64,000 nt of DNA from Phaeospirillum sp. (GTDB lineage Bacteria; Pseudomonadota; Alphaproteobacteria; Rhodospirillales; Magnetospirillaceae): positions 396,001 through 460,000 of the forward strand of contig JAUSFB010000032.1 of NCBI GenBank assembly GCA_030651575.1, written 5' to 3'. The translations under genes were made by a program, and so were the position numbers. The notes under the pieces were generated by a model. That model saw only the letters and a list, made by a program, of their open reading frames with translations, ran no database searches and was not told the origin of the DNA. How positions within the stretch are numbered: position 1 is the stretch's first letter; every line of letters begins with the position of its first letter. Shown here one piece after another: positions 47,909 to 57,586 of the stretch.

Positions 47909-49971
47909 AATACCGTCGAGATCACCACAATGGTAGCCGTCACCATGGCGATGATGATGCCGGTCACCGCCGCGGTCTGACGGCCGATGCGGTCGGCCTC
48001 GGTGGCGCGCTCCTCGGTTTCGGTGATGATGTGCTTAATCTCTTCCTCGGCAGCATGGTACTGGGCCTGAGCCCAATGGAACTCGTGCTCGTCACGAACC
48101 TTTTCCTCGCCGTTTTCCAACAGATTGTAAATCTCGACGATGGAGCCCTTGCGAACCAGCCGGGGGATTTCCTTTTCCAGCTCCTTGCGCTTTTCGCGAC
48201 CGTGATAGCTGGCCACCACCGGAGCCAGCACCGCCCCCATCCAACCGGCGAGGCTAGGCAGTGATTCCGGCCCCAGCCGGTATTGCAGCACGGCGTAGAG
48301 ATTCAAGGTGGCCATCATGGCGACGCCTTGGCTCTGGTCGTTCAACTGCGACAGATTGCGGTCGATATCGGATCGCATGCGCGCACCGAGAAAGGCGGCG
48401 ATGTGCCGGTCCATCGGACCATGCTTGCTATCGGAACGCTTGCCGGCGGCGACGTTCAGGGCTGGCAGCAGTTCCTTGACCTCGACCACATATTCCTCGC
48501 CGACCAGCGAGCTTTGACATGGCAAGGCGTCGTTCATCTCATACAGGCACCGTTCCAGACCAAAGCCCATTCCGGTCTGCAACAGATACCCGCGCAACTC
48601 GCGGAAATTGGCCTCCATCAGCGAATTGTCGGGCTGGTATTCACCGCGCATCCCAAACCACAGCTTTGGAACCTCGCGTGAGATGATTTCGGTCAACAGG
48701 CGGGTGTCACCCCGGCTGGCCATCACCGCCGCCAAGGCCGCCCCAAACCCGTCGGGCATGGAGTTGAATCCCTTGTAGCGGATGGGGGCCGAGTGATCCA
48801 ACAAGATCAGGACCTTGCACAGCATCAGGTCGGTGGCGCCCTTTTTGTCGGCACTGTCGCTGAGCGCCATACGCACCACCTCGGCGACGACATTGGCCTT
48901 GTCCTTGTCCTCGACCGCCCGGCGCAGCCAAAGTTCAACCTTGCCTTCGACCACCGGCGGAATGGCGGCGTCCCAGTTCTTGGACATGGCCTGCGACAAT
49001 TCGCGGCCATTGAAGTATTCCTTGCCCAGAAACGGGAAGCCGCGCGCCGCGCGCTTCTCTCCGCGCGGCTGCAACGGCGACATGCGCCGTCCCGACATCC
49101 ACATATCCAGGTCTTCCAGGCCCCAACGCTGGTCGCCGTCGTCGCAAAGCAGACCTCGCAACAATTCGATCATCGCCAGCGGCAGACGCTCCTCACCGAT
49201 GAGGGTGTTGTAGCTGCCCTGCTGGATCTTGGCGCTGAGGACGGCGTCGTCGCTCAGTCCCGCGACCGGATTGCGCCCCAGCAGCGCAAAGGCCAGGGTC
49301 ACGCCAAAGGAATAGAAGTCGTCGGCGAAGGTGCCGCTTCCCCGTGCGATCGGGGTGCACATACCGGACTCGATCGTCTCGAACAGCATCGGCTGGTCGA
49401 AACCGGCCGGGGCGGTGACGCAATCGCCGACGGCGTAGCGGTCGCCATTACCACTGATGTCGAAAATATTGGTGGGACGGATGGCGCGATGAGTAACCCC
49501 CCGCGAGGTTATCTCCTTAAGGGCCGCGGTCAGCGGCTCGATAACCTTCTTGGAGATTTCGTACTCGTCGACGCGGCGAATCTCACCCTTGAGATTGGTC
49601 ATGATGCGACGGCCGGCGGGGCGCTCATACACCACGGCCATGCACTGACGCCCGGCCGGTGGCCAGTTCATGGGTCCCCATTCGACCAGTTGCAGCAAGC
49701 CGGGCGACGAGACGCCCTTCAGCGCCCGCATGACGGTGACGCGGGGCGGCAGTTCCGGCTTGCAGATCAAACCGAACAGGGCGCGGCTGGGGTCGCGCTT
49801 GTCCTCAGCTCCAAAGGCCTCGGCCGAGGGGGTCGACAGGTCGGACAGCGGCTGCCCCGAACGGATCGAATAGCGATCGCGCAGCATGCCGGGCGGCCCG
49901 GCAGGCTTCGCGACCTCTACCTTGACCTCGTCTTCCTCGACCTCTATCTCGGCTTGCTCGGCGTCCGCCAT
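47905..49971 (-). CDS. Tail-anchored protein kinase-like (pseudokinase) protein
   Basis: 688 residues. The first 300 look like a eukaryotic-type protein kinase with the catalytic residues lost: the HRD loop reads HRAIRPTNIF (about 162-171; catalytic Asp is Ala, Asn kept), DFG reads GDC (about 183), and no glycine loop is visible. The kinase-like helices continue (DDFYSFGVTLAFALLGRNP). The middle 300 residues are an all-helical region I do not recognise. The C-terminus has an acidic/His coiled coil (YHAAEEEIKHIITETEERA) and one last membrane helix (about 665-688), so the protein is tail-anchored facing the cytoplasm. ATG 49971 follows a GGTGGGG site; a GTG eight codons upstream is possible. 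Confidence 0.75.
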   Translation of the reverse strand: MADAEQAEIEVEEDEVKVEVAKPAGPPGMLRDRYSIRSGQPLSDLSTPSAEAFGAEDKRDPSRALFGLICKPELPPRVTVMRALKGVSSPGLLQLVEWGPMNWPPAGRQCMAVVYERPAGRRIMTNLKGEIRRVDEYEISKKVIEPLTAALKEITSRGVTHRAIRPTNIFDISGNGDRYAVGDCVTAPAGFDQPMLFETIESGMCTPIARGSGTFADDFYSFGVTLAFALLGRNPVAGLSDDAVLSAKIQQGSYNTLIGEERLPLAMIELLRGLLCDDGDQRWGLEDLDMWMSGRRMSPLQPRGEKRAARGFPFLGKEYFNGRELSQAMSKNWDAAIPPVVEGKVELWLRRAVEDKDKANVVAEVVRMALSDSADKKGATDLMLCKVLILLDHSAPIRYKGFNSMPDGFGAALAAVMASRGDTRLLTEIISREVPKLWFGMRGEYQPDNSLMEANFRELRGYLLQTGMGFGLERCLYEMNDALPCQSSLVGEEYVVEVKELLPALNVAAGKRSDSKHGPMDRHIAAFLGARMRSDIDRNLSQLNDQSQGVAMMATLNLYAVLQYRLGPESLPSLAGWMGAVLAPVVASYHGREKRKELEKEIPRLVRKGSIVEIYNLLENGEEKVRDEHEFHWAQAQYHAAEEEIKHIITETEERATEADRIGRQTAAVTGIIIAMVTATIVVISTVF

Positions 49972-50044
49972 CAGCCCCACCCTAATGCCGGCCACGAATC
50001 ACCGGCGCACTCCCTACTGTAAAGATAGGAGCGCCATCCCACAA

Positions 50045-51334
<1,290 letters not shown>

Positions 51335-51348
51335 TCTTGTCCCCTACC

Positions 51349-52488
51349 CTATTGGACGATCACAGTTCCATCCGGCCCGAGCAGGTGCCCGCAGCCCAGA
51401 CGCTTCACTTCCGCCGCCGGGTCCGCCTTGGAATCAAGACCGCCGACGGTAACCCAACCTTGCGCCCGCAGCGCCTGCGCCCATGGGCGGGGCGTGCCAG
51501 CCGGCACGAATACCTTGCGTTTATCCTTCGGCCCCGGCAGCGCCGCCAGCACCGAATCCATGAACAAAGTCGCCCCGGTGGCGGGTTCCGTCCCGCCGGC
51601 GAGATAACGACCGCCACGTCCCAACTCTGCTCCGATATTACGGGCGAACAGGGTGAAGCCGACACCGGTATGATACTCGAATCCGCGATTTTCCACCGGA
51701 TCAACCGTCAGGGCCAAATCCGGCAGATCCGCCCGGACCAATTCGACCACCCGCGCCAGACGATCGCGCTCGGCGGCGGCGGCGGGGGGCAGGGTCATGG
51801 CCTTCAAGGCGGCAAGGGCGCGATCGGCGGGGCCGGCGGCGGCGATCAAGGCCCGCAGCAGCGGCGCGGCGACGGGGCCGGCCTCGGCCACCAGGGCGGA
51901 ATCCTTGTGATCCAGGGCGTGACGCAACCGCTCGGCCAGGGCGCCGTCAAGGCCAAGCTCGGAGAACAACACCGTCATCAGGGTCGGCAGCGCCATATCG
52001 ACCGTGACCCCCGGAACCCCAAGATCGGCCAGGGCATCGGCGATCAGCACCAGAACCTCGGCGTCGGCGACCGGCGAATCGCTGCCGATCAGCTCGATCC
52101 CGGCCTGGCCGAACTGACGCTCCGGGCGCAACTGGGTACCCTTCACCCGCAAAACCTGACCGGCATAGGACAGCCGCAAGGGGCGCTCGACACTGGCCAG
52201 CCGAGTGGTGGCAATGCGGGCCACCTGGGGCGTCATATCGGCGCGCAGGCCCATCATGCGCTGACTGAGCGGGTCCATCACCCGGAAGGTATGGGACGCG
52301 GTCGCGGCGGCGGCGCCGTCGAGCAGGCTTTCCTCGAACTCGATCAGCGGCGGCTTTACCCGCTCGTAACCCTGGGCGGAGAAATGGCGCAGCAACTGGC
52401 TGACGACGTCGGCCTCGTGAGAAGCGTCGGGCGGCAGCATGTCGCGCAGGCCGGCGGGCAGCAAGGCACGATTGGCAAAATCGGTCAT
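51349..52488 (-). CDS. hisZ: ATP phosphoribosyltransferase regulatory subunit HisZ
   Basis: 379 residues, a paralogue of the class II histidyl-tRNA synthetase core: LLPAGLRDMLPPDA, motif 2-like LRLSYAGQVLRV, and the C-terminal GRGGRYLAGG. It lacks a C-terminal anticodon-binding domain. HisZ makes a hetero-octamer with the short form of HisG and provides feedback control by histidine. Its presence predicts a short HisG elsewhere in the genome. ATG 52488 starts the protein at MTDFANRALLP, as in homologues; a TTG at 52521 is the alternative. A GC hairpin (52513-52530) lies just upstream. Confidence 0.92.
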   Translation of the reverse strand: MTDFANRALLPAGLRDMLPPDASHEADVVSQLLRHFSAQGYERVKPPLIEFEESLLDGAAAATASHTFRVMDPLSQRMMGLRADMTPQVARIATTRLASVERPLRLSYAGQVLRVKGTQLRPERQFGQAGIELIGSDSPVADAEVLVLIADALADLGVPGVTVDMALPTLMTVLFSELGLDGALAERLRHALDHKDSALVAEAGPVAAPLLRALIAAAGPADRALAALKAMTLPPAAAAERDRLARVVELVRADLPDLALTVDPVENRGFEYHTGVGFTLFARNIGAELGRGGRYLAGGTEPATGATLFMDSVLAALPGPKDKRKVFVPAGTPRPWAQALRAQGWVTVGGLDSKADPAAEVKRLGCGHLLGPDGTVIVQ

Positions 52489-52606
52489 CGGAGGTGTCGC
52501 AACCTGGAGCGAGGGCGGCAACTGCCGCCCGGTTATTCGAGCATCAGCCTACGTATCGCGTTTACCCCCGAACGGCAAACGGAAATGACGGCGACGAGGA
52601 ACAACC

Positions 52607-53026
52607 TCAGAAGCTCTTGCGATTCCCGAGATCGTCAAGGCAGCGCATCACCCCCTCGGAAGCGTTCGCCACCAGCGCGATCGCCGCCAGGGCTCCGTCC
52701 AGGTCGCCGGCCTTGAAGCGGCGCGCCGCCTCGATTCCGTGGCGATGAACCTCGTGATGGGGCTCCTCCAGCGCGGCAAAGGCGGGGTGGTTGCGGATGC
52801 TGTCGTCCTGAAGAGTCCCACACCACTTGCCCAGCCGGCACTTGGTGTGATCGGCAAGGTCGTCGGGGTTGAGGGACTCGCGCCCGACCACCATGTCGGC
52901 CAACCGCTTGCGCCACAACACATGGTCGGCGATGGCGGCGACGTTGAATGCGGCCAGGGTGGCGATGACTCCGACGCCTTCGGACACTTCGGCAGAGGCG
53001 GCGATCGCCTGGCTGCGAAGATCCAC
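52607..53026 (-). CDS. CZB-domain (chemoreceptor zinc-binding) protein
   Basis: About 139 residues. The core has the CZB zinc ligands in order: His in ADHVLWRKRLADM, Cys in CRLGKWC (the CxLGxW signature), and two His in HHEVHRHG, then a helical end (DLDGALAAIALVANASEGV). CZB domains bind zinc, usually at the C-terminus of chemoreceptors or diguanylate cyclases, and sense zinc or hypochlorous acid. Here it stands alone; the start of the protein (LRSQAIAASAEVSEGV) resembles a receptor's coiled-coil end, so it may be the remnant of a larger protein. GTG 53026 is a guess; the reading frame stays open into the serA terminator, which cannot be coding. Confidence 0.7.
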   Translation of the reverse strand: MDLRSQAIAASAEVSEGVGVIATLAAFNVAAIADHVLWRKRLADMVVGRESLNPDDLADHTKCRLGKWCGTLQDDSIRNHPAFAALEEPHHEVHRHGIEAARRFKAGDLDGALAAIALVANASEGVMRCLDDLGNRKSF

Positions 53027-53124
53027 CTCGTAGACATACGGATATATTACAATACCTTGGGCACACTCAAATTGAGCAGGTATATCTTCAATGAAGAACC
53101 ATGATGCAACTGAATAGAAATGAA

Positions 53125-53158
53125 CAGCCCCCGCGAAAGACACCTTTCGCGGGGGCTG
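53125..53158 (-). terminator. serC-serA operon terminator
   Basis: A perfect 15-bp stem, CAGCCCCCGCGAAAG with its complement, around the loop ACAC, 21 bases after the serA stop. On the minus strand it is followed by a T-rich stretch (TTCATTTCTATT). Confidence 0.88.
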
Positions 53159-53179
53159 TGTAATTGCGACTTTACCTTA

Positions 53180-54757
53180 TTAGAAGCGCAGGGACTTGGC
53201 CTGCACGACCTGAGGCAGGGCCTTGACCTTCTCCAGCAGCTCCGCCGTCACCGGCTGATCCACCTGGGTCAGCAAGATGGCGTCGCCACCAGCCTCGGAC
53301 CGGCCGAGATGGAAGGTGGCGATATTGACGCCGGCCTGACCGAGAACGGTCCCCAGCGAACCGATGAAGCCGGGCTTGTCCTGATTGGTGACGTAGAGCA
53401 TGTTCGGACCAAGCTCGGCCTCGATCGGAATGCCCTTGATATCGACCAAGCGGGCCTTGTCGCCACCGAACAGGGTGCCGGCGACCGAGCGCTCACGCTG
53501 ATCGGTGATCACGGTGAGGCGGATCAGGGTGTGGTAGTCGCCCTCGGTCTCGGACTTGACCTCGGACACCTTGATATTGCGCTCCTTGGCGATGACCGGG
53601 GCGTTGACCATATTGACCGCCTCATTCATGGGCTTCAACAGGCCTTCCAGCACGATGGCGGTCAGCGGCTTGGTGTTGAGGGTCGCCACATGACCGAGAT
53701 ACTCGATCTTGACGTCCTTGATGCCGGTTTCGGTCAACTGGCCGGCAAAGCTGCCCAACTGATTGGCCAGCGTCATGTAAGGCCTCAGCTTGGGCGCGTC
53801 CTCGGCCGAGACCGACGCCATGTTGATGGCGTTGGTGACGGCGCCGGTCAGCAGGTAATCGGCCATCTGCTCGGCGACCTGGAGGGCGACGTTTTCCTGG
53901 GCTTCCGAGGTCGAAGCGCCCAGATGCGGGGTGCAGACCACCTTTTCGTTCCCGAACAGGCCGTTTTCCTTGGCGGGCTCGACCTTGAACACGTCCAGGG
54001 CCGCGCCGCCCACATGACCGGACTCGATGGCCGCCTTCAGGTCTTCCTCGACCACCAGACCGCCACGGGCGCAGTTGATGATGCGAACGCCCTTCTTCAT
54101 CTTGGCCATGGCCTTGGCGTCGATGATGTTGCGGGTGGCGTCGGTCAACGGCGTGTGCAGGGTGATGAAGTCGGCGCGCGGGAACAGCTCGTCCAGCTCG
54201 ACCTTCTCGATGTTCAGTTCCTTGGCCCGCTCATGCGACAGGAAGGGGTCATAGGCGACCACGCGCATGCGCAAGCCCTGAGCGCGATCGGCGACGATGG
54301 CGCCGATATTGCCGCAACCGACGATGCCCAGCACCTTGCCGGTCAGCTCGACGCCCATGAACTTGGACTTTTCCCACTTGCCGGCATGGGTGCTGGCATT
54401 GGCCTCGGGGATGTCGCGCGCCAGGGCGAACATCATGGCGATGGCGTGTTCGGCGGTGGTGATGGAATTGCCGAAGGGGGTATTCATCACCACGACGCCA
54501 CGCGCGGTGGCGGCGGCCACGTCCACGTTGTCGACGCCGATCCCGGCGCGGCCGACGACCTTCAGATTGGTGGCGACGGCCAGCACATCGGCGGTGACCT
54601 TGGTGTTGGAACGGATGGCGAGGCCGTCGTAATTACCGATGATGGCCTTCAACTCGTCGGGCGTCAGCCCGACCTTGACGTCGGTCTCGATGCCGCGATC
54701 CTTGAAGATCTGGACGGCGGCCGGGCTCAGCTTGTCGCTGATCAGAACTTTGGGCAT
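53180..54757 (-). CDS. serA: D-3-phosphoglycerate dehydrogenase (SerA)
   Basis: 525 residues, the long type with an intervening domain and a C-terminal ACT domain. It oxidises 3-phosphoglycerate, the first step of serine synthesis. Seen: GRAGIGVDNVDV near residue 75, NAD fold GKVLGIVGCGNIG near 145, catalytic Arg and His regions (INCARGG, VCTPHLGAST), and the ACT start NMLYVTNQDKPGFIG near 455, where serine feedback would act. GGGAG seven bases before ATG 54757 fixes the start. It is the second gene after serC, separated by 132 bp that hold two palindromic elements. Confidence 0.96.
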   Translation of the reverse strand: MPKVLISDKLSPAAVQIFKDRGIETDVKVGLTPDELKAIIGNYDGLAIRSNTKVTADVLAVATNLKVVGRAGIGVDNVDVAAATARGVVVMNTPFGNSITTAEHAIAMMFALARDIPEANASTHAGKWEKSKFMGVELTGKVLGIVGCGNIGAIVADRAQGLRMRVVAYDPFLSHERAKELNIEKVELDELFPRADFITLHTPLTDATRNIIDAKAMAKMKKGVRIINCARGGLVVEEDLKAAIESGHVGGAALDVFKVEPAKENGLFGNEKVVCTPHLGASTSEAQENVALQVAEQMADYLLTGAVTNAINMASVSAEDAPKLRPYMTLANQLGSFAGQLTETGIKDVKIEYLGHVATLNTKPLTAIVLEGLLKPMNEAVNMVNAPVIAKERNIKVSEVKSETEGDYHTLIRLTVITDQRERSVAGTLFGGDKARLVDIKGIPIEAELGPNMLYVTNQDKPGFIGSLGTVLGQAGVNIATFHLGRSEAGGDAILLTQVDQPVTAELLEKVKALPQVVQAKSLRF

Positions 54758-54772
54758 ATCAACTCCCCCTGT

Positions 54773-54806
54773 CATGCTTCGAGACGCTTCGCTCCTCGGC
54801 ATGAGG
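54773..54806. repeat. Palindromic intergenic element, copy 1
   Basis: TCATGCTTCGAGACGCTTCG through CTCCTCGGCATGAGG: the ends (CATG, CATGAGG) and the centre (GAGACGCTTCGCTC) have the form of the palindromic element that is common between genes in alphaproteobacteria (recognition from memory). CTTCGAGACG here is repeated in inverted form in copy 2. Confidence 0.6.
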
Positions 54807-54833
54807 CTCGATGGAACAAATGAAAACGCAAAC

Positions 54834-54882
54834 GGCCTCACCCCGAGGAAGAGCCAAAGGCTCCGTCTCGAAGGGCGAGGCC
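54834..54882. repeat. Palindromic intergenic element, copy 2 (inverted)
   Basis: Starts GGCCTCACCCC and ends GGGCGAGGCC, giving an outer stem, with an inner hairpin GAGCC-AAA-GGCTC and the CGTCTCGAAG block that is the reverse complement of CTTCGAGACG in copy 1. The two copies together could fold into one long hairpin in the serC-serA transcript. Confidence 0.6.
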
Positions 54883-54889
54883 GTGCCTG

Positions 54890-56068
54890 TCAGACGACCT
54901 TGGCCGCGAACTCGGCCTTGACCTGGGCAAAGGCCCAATCCAGCCATGGCAGCAGCTTTTCCATGTCGCTGGTCTCGATGGTGGCGCCGCCCCAAAGCCG
55001 CAGGCCCGACGGAGCGTCACGATAGGCGCCGATGTCGTAAGCGACGCCTTCCTTATCGAGGATGGAGACGATCTTCTTGGCCGCGGCGGCCTGATCGTCG
55101 GCCGACAGCTTGGTGAAGAACGGCGCCTTGATGCCGATGCAGATGGAGGTGCAGGAGCGCACCTTGGCGTCATCGGCCAGATTGGCGGCCCAATCGGACT
55201 TGTCCAGCCAGGATTGCACCACGGCAAGATTGGCCTCGGAACGGGCGATCAGGGCCTTGAGGCCGCCGATGGACTCCGCCCATTTCAGGGCGTCGATCTG
55301 ATCTTCGACCGCGATCATCGAGGGCGTGTTGATGGTCTCGCCCTTGAAGATCCCCTCGCTCAGCTTGCCGCCCGAAGTCATGCGGAAGATCTTGGGCAGC
55401 GGCCAAGCCGGCTTGTAGGTCAGCAGACGCTCGACCGCGCGCGGGCTGAGAACCAGCATGCCGTGCGCGCCTTCGCCGCCCAGCACCTTTTGCCAGGACC
55501 AGGTGACCACGTCCAGCTTGTCCCAGGGCAGGTCCATGGCGAACACCGCCGAGGTGGCGTCGCAAATGGTCAACCCCTTGCGATCGGACTTGATCCAGTC
55601 GCCGTTGGGCACCCGGACGCCGGCGGTGGTGCCGTTCCAGGTGAACACCACGTCACGGTCGCAATCCACGTCGGACAGCTTGGGCAGTTCGCCATAGCCG
55701 GCCTTGAGCACGCGGGTGTCTTCGATCTTGAGCTGCTTGGTGATGTCGGTCACCCAGCCTTCGCCAAAGCTTTCCCAGGCCAGCGCGTCGATGCCGCGCG
55801 CGCCCAGCAACGACCACATGGCCATCTCGACGGCGCCGGTATCGGAGGCCGGCACGATGCCGATGCGATAATCCGCCGGAATACCGAGCACGGCGCGGGT
55901 GCGATTGATGAGGTCCTCAAGTCGCGCCTTGCCGATCTTGGCGCGATGCGAGCGGCCCACCGGGGCATCCTTGAGCACATCCACGGTCCAGCCGGGACGC
56001 TTGGCGCAAGGGCCGGACGAGAAATTGGGATTTGCCGGCTTGATAGCAGGCTTCGAAAAATCAGTCAT
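54890..56068 (-). CDS. serC: Phosphoserine aminotransferase (SerC)
   Basis: 392 residues of the alphaproteobacterial SerC type. It converts phosphohydroxypyruvate and glutamate to phosphoserine with PLP. Seen: [13 protein letters not shown] near residue 12, [16 protein letters not shown] near 75, [24 protein letters not shown] and the PLP lysine in [14 protein letters not shown] near 195. ATG 56068 is ten bases after GGAGG, which is held in a hairpin. First gene of the serC-serA operon, so transamination and dehydrogenation are encoded together. Confidence 0.95.
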   Translation of the reverse strand: MTDFSKPAIKPANPNFSSGPCAKRPGWTVDVLKDAPVGRSHRAKIGKARLEDLINRTRAVLGIPADYRIGIVPASDTGAVEMAMWSLLGARGIDALAWESFGEGWVTDITKQLKIEDTRVLKAGYGELPKLSDVDCDRDVVFTWNGTTAGVRVPNGDWIKSDRKGLTICDATSAVFAMDLPWDKLDVVTWSWQKVLGGEGAHGMLVLSPRAVERLLTYKPAWPLPKIFRMTSGGKLSEGIFKGETINTPSMIAVEDQIDALKWAESIGGLKALIARSEANLAVVQSWLDKSDWAANLADDAKVRSCTSICIGIKAPFFTKLSADDQAAAAKKIVSILDKEGVAYDIGAYRDAPSGLRLWGGATIETSDMEKLLPWLDWAFAQVKAEFAAKVV

Positions 56069-56077
56069 AAATGTAAC

Positions 56078-56094
56078 CCCTCCTTGCAGAAGGG
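56078..56094 (-). promoter_or_regulatory. Hairpin sequestering the serC ribosome-binding site
   Basis: On the minus strand CCCTTC pairs with GGAGGG (one G-T pair) around TGCAA. The 3' arm is the Shine-Dalgarno sequence of serC. A conserved RNA called the serC motif is known upstream of alphaproteobacterial serC; this lies where that motif should be, but I cannot check its consensus. Confidence 0.5.
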
Positions 56095-56231
56095 ACGCGG
56101 CCCGTTGGGAGGCCTTGGCCCGCGCGGAGTTTAGGAGGCCGGACGGAAGCCCGTCAACGAAGCATTTGTCCTGAATTCGAGAATCTCCCGCCGACTGGCG
56201 CGGTCCCGCGAGACTTGTTATCCTTCCCGCC

Positions 56232-57002
56232 ATGATCAGCCAATTCACCCCCGATTCCGCCCTGAACGCCATCGCCGCACCGCGGGTCGGCAGCCCGAGG
56301 ACATCGCCTGTCAGGGACGCGGCCTTCAACGCCGCCCTGGCCGTGGTTGCCGCCGCCCTGCCCAAGGGCGCGCAAGCGGCGATCACGGCGGTCGGTGAAG
56401 TCCACACCCTCGCGGACGCCCTGTGGGCCGAGGTCCGCGCCACCCCCGCCTTTGCGCTGGGCACCGGGCGGGCCGCCTGCGGCAAGGGCTGCGGCTGGTG
56501 TTGTCACCAGCGGGTGGGCGCCACCGCGGCCGAGGTTCTGTATGTGGCGGACGAACTGCGCAAACGGCCCGATGCCGAGGCCCTGACCGCCCGCCTCGAC
56601 GCATGGCCGACGGGCCGCGCCTGTGCCTTCCTGGTGGAGGGCGCCTGCGCCATCTACGAGATCCGCCCGCTCAAATGCCGGGGGCTCTATCAGATGGATG
56701 CCCGCTGGTGCATGACCACCTATGCCAAGCTCGATATCCCCCTGTTCGGACCGCCGCCCTCGCATGAATACCAAATCCCGCCCAAGGACGTCTTCGACGG
56801 GGCGGTCTTTGGCATGGCCCTGCCCTTTTATCGCGCCGGCCGCGACTGTCCCGGCGTCGATTTCATACCGGCCCTGAAAGCGGTGATTCACCGTCCCGAT
56901 GCCGTCCAGACCTGGTGGCGCGGCGAAAAGGTCTTTCCCGCCGAAACCCGGCTGCACGACTGGTTTCCGCCCATGAATCAACCGCCACAGTCCACGAAAT
57001 AG
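56232..57002 (+). CDS. YkgJ family cysteine-cluster protein
   Basis: 256 residues. The cluster CGKGCGWCC (about residues 84-92) is followed by a Cys in the RPLKCRGLY motif (about 147) and another in WCMTTY, the arrangement of the YkgJ family, which is predicted to bind zinc or an Fe-S cluster. The function is unknown. The first 60 residues are Ala-rich and variable. It starts divergently from serC with about 160 bp between them, and ends 46 bp before the stop of the convergent CoA-binding gene. Confidence 0.83.
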   Translation: MISQFTPDSALNAIAAPRVGSPRTSPVRDAAFNAALAVVAAALPKGAQAAITAVGEVHTLADALWAEVRATPAFALGTGRAACGKGCGWCCHQRVGATAAEVLYVADELRKRPDAEALTARLDAWPTGRACAFLVEGACAIYEIRPLKCRGLYQMDARWCMTTYAKLDIPLFGPPPSHEYQIPPKDVFDGAVFGMALPFYRAGRDCPGVDFIPALKAVIHRPDAVQTWWRGEKVFPAETRLHDWFPPMNQPPQSTK

Positions 57003-57047
57003 TCATCGCCGCTTCTCACGCCGGACCCGGCGTGATGATTTCTACAG

Positions 57048-57467
57048 CTAGGTCCGTCCCAAGCGAGAAAATTCCATCTTGGGGCAACGGTCCATCACCA
57101 CTTGCAGCCCCGCAGCCCTGGCCCGGGCCGCCGCCTCGGCATTGATCACCCCCAGTTGCATCCAGACCACCTTGGCTCCGATGACGATGGCCTCGTCGGT
57201 GACCTGACCCGCGGCCTCGGAATTGCGGAACACATCAACCATGTCGATGGCGAACGGGATGCTAGCCAGATCCCTGTAGACCCGCTCCCCCAACAGTTCT
57301 CGCCCCTCCAGGCCGGGATTGACCGGGATGGTCCGATAGCCCCGCGCCTGAAGGAAGGCCATGACATAATGACCGGCCCGTTCCGGATTGGGACTGGCCC
57401 CGACTACGGCTATAGTTTTAATAGTTTGAAGAATATTGATAATTTGTTCATCGGAAGTGTCGGACAC
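57048..57467 (-). CDS. CoA-binding domain protein (YccU-like)
   Basis: 139 residues, a Rossmann-type CoA_binding fold: IAVVGASPNPERAGHYVMAFL near residue 15, a VNPG motif near 46, DMVDVFRNSEAA near 75, VWMQLGVIN near 105 and VMDRCPKME at the end, matching E. coli YccU. The family binds CoA or acyl-CoA; the role is not known. GTG 57467 is chosen because GGGAGG lies seven bases upstream; ATGs further out have no such site. A Fur-box-like sequence sits on its likely -10 element. Confidence 0.85.
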   Translation of the reverse strand: MSDTSDEQIINILQTIKTIAVVGASPNPERAGHYVMAFLQARGYRTIPVNPGLEGRELLGERVYRDLASIPFAIDMVDVFRNSEAAGQVTDEAIVIGAKVVWMQLGVINAEAAARARAAGLQVVMDRCPKMEFSRLGRT

Positions 57468-57494
57468 GGAACGTCCTCCCCGGCTGCCATCACG

Positions 57495-57513
57495 ATATGA
57501 TGATGGATCATAT
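57495..57513. promoter_or_regulatory. Inverted repeat in the divergent CoA-gene promoter region
   Basis: ATATGAT (57495-57501) and ATCATAT (57507-57513) form a perfect dyad with a 5-bp centre, between the two divergent CoA-related genes. It is AT-rich against GC-rich surroundings, as expected of a regulator site. The regulator is unknown. Confidence 0.45.
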
Positions 57514-57518
57514 ATCGA

Positions 57519-57560
57519 ACTAATGATTTTCATTATAGTAGACATGCCCCACTGTGACAC
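57519..57560 (-). promoter_or_regulatory. Candidate promoter with Fur-box-like dyad
   Basis: TAATGA-TTT-TCATTA (57521-57535) is a perfect dyad. Aligned from 57519 to 57537 it matches 14 of 19 positions of the classical Fur consensus. On the minus strand it overlaps TATAAT (57537-57532), with GTGTCA 17 bp upstream (57560-57555), so a bound repressor would block transcription of the CoA-binding gene. Confidence 0.45.
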
Positions 57561-57586
57561 CCATCGTCACCTTGTCGGGGTATCCC

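Noticed and set aside
52513-52530. GGGCGGC/GCCGCCC hairpin upstream of hisZ
   Set aside because: Short, without T-run; could terminate the CZB transcript, but GC-rich stems of this size arise often by chance here.
53027-53143. Upstream extension of the CZB gene
   Set aside because: It enters the serA terminator stem and its AT-rich sequence looks like promoter DNA.
53120-54823. 567-codon plus-strand frame opposite serA
   Set aside because: Shadow of serA; Leu/Gly/Asp/His-rich with no family pattern.
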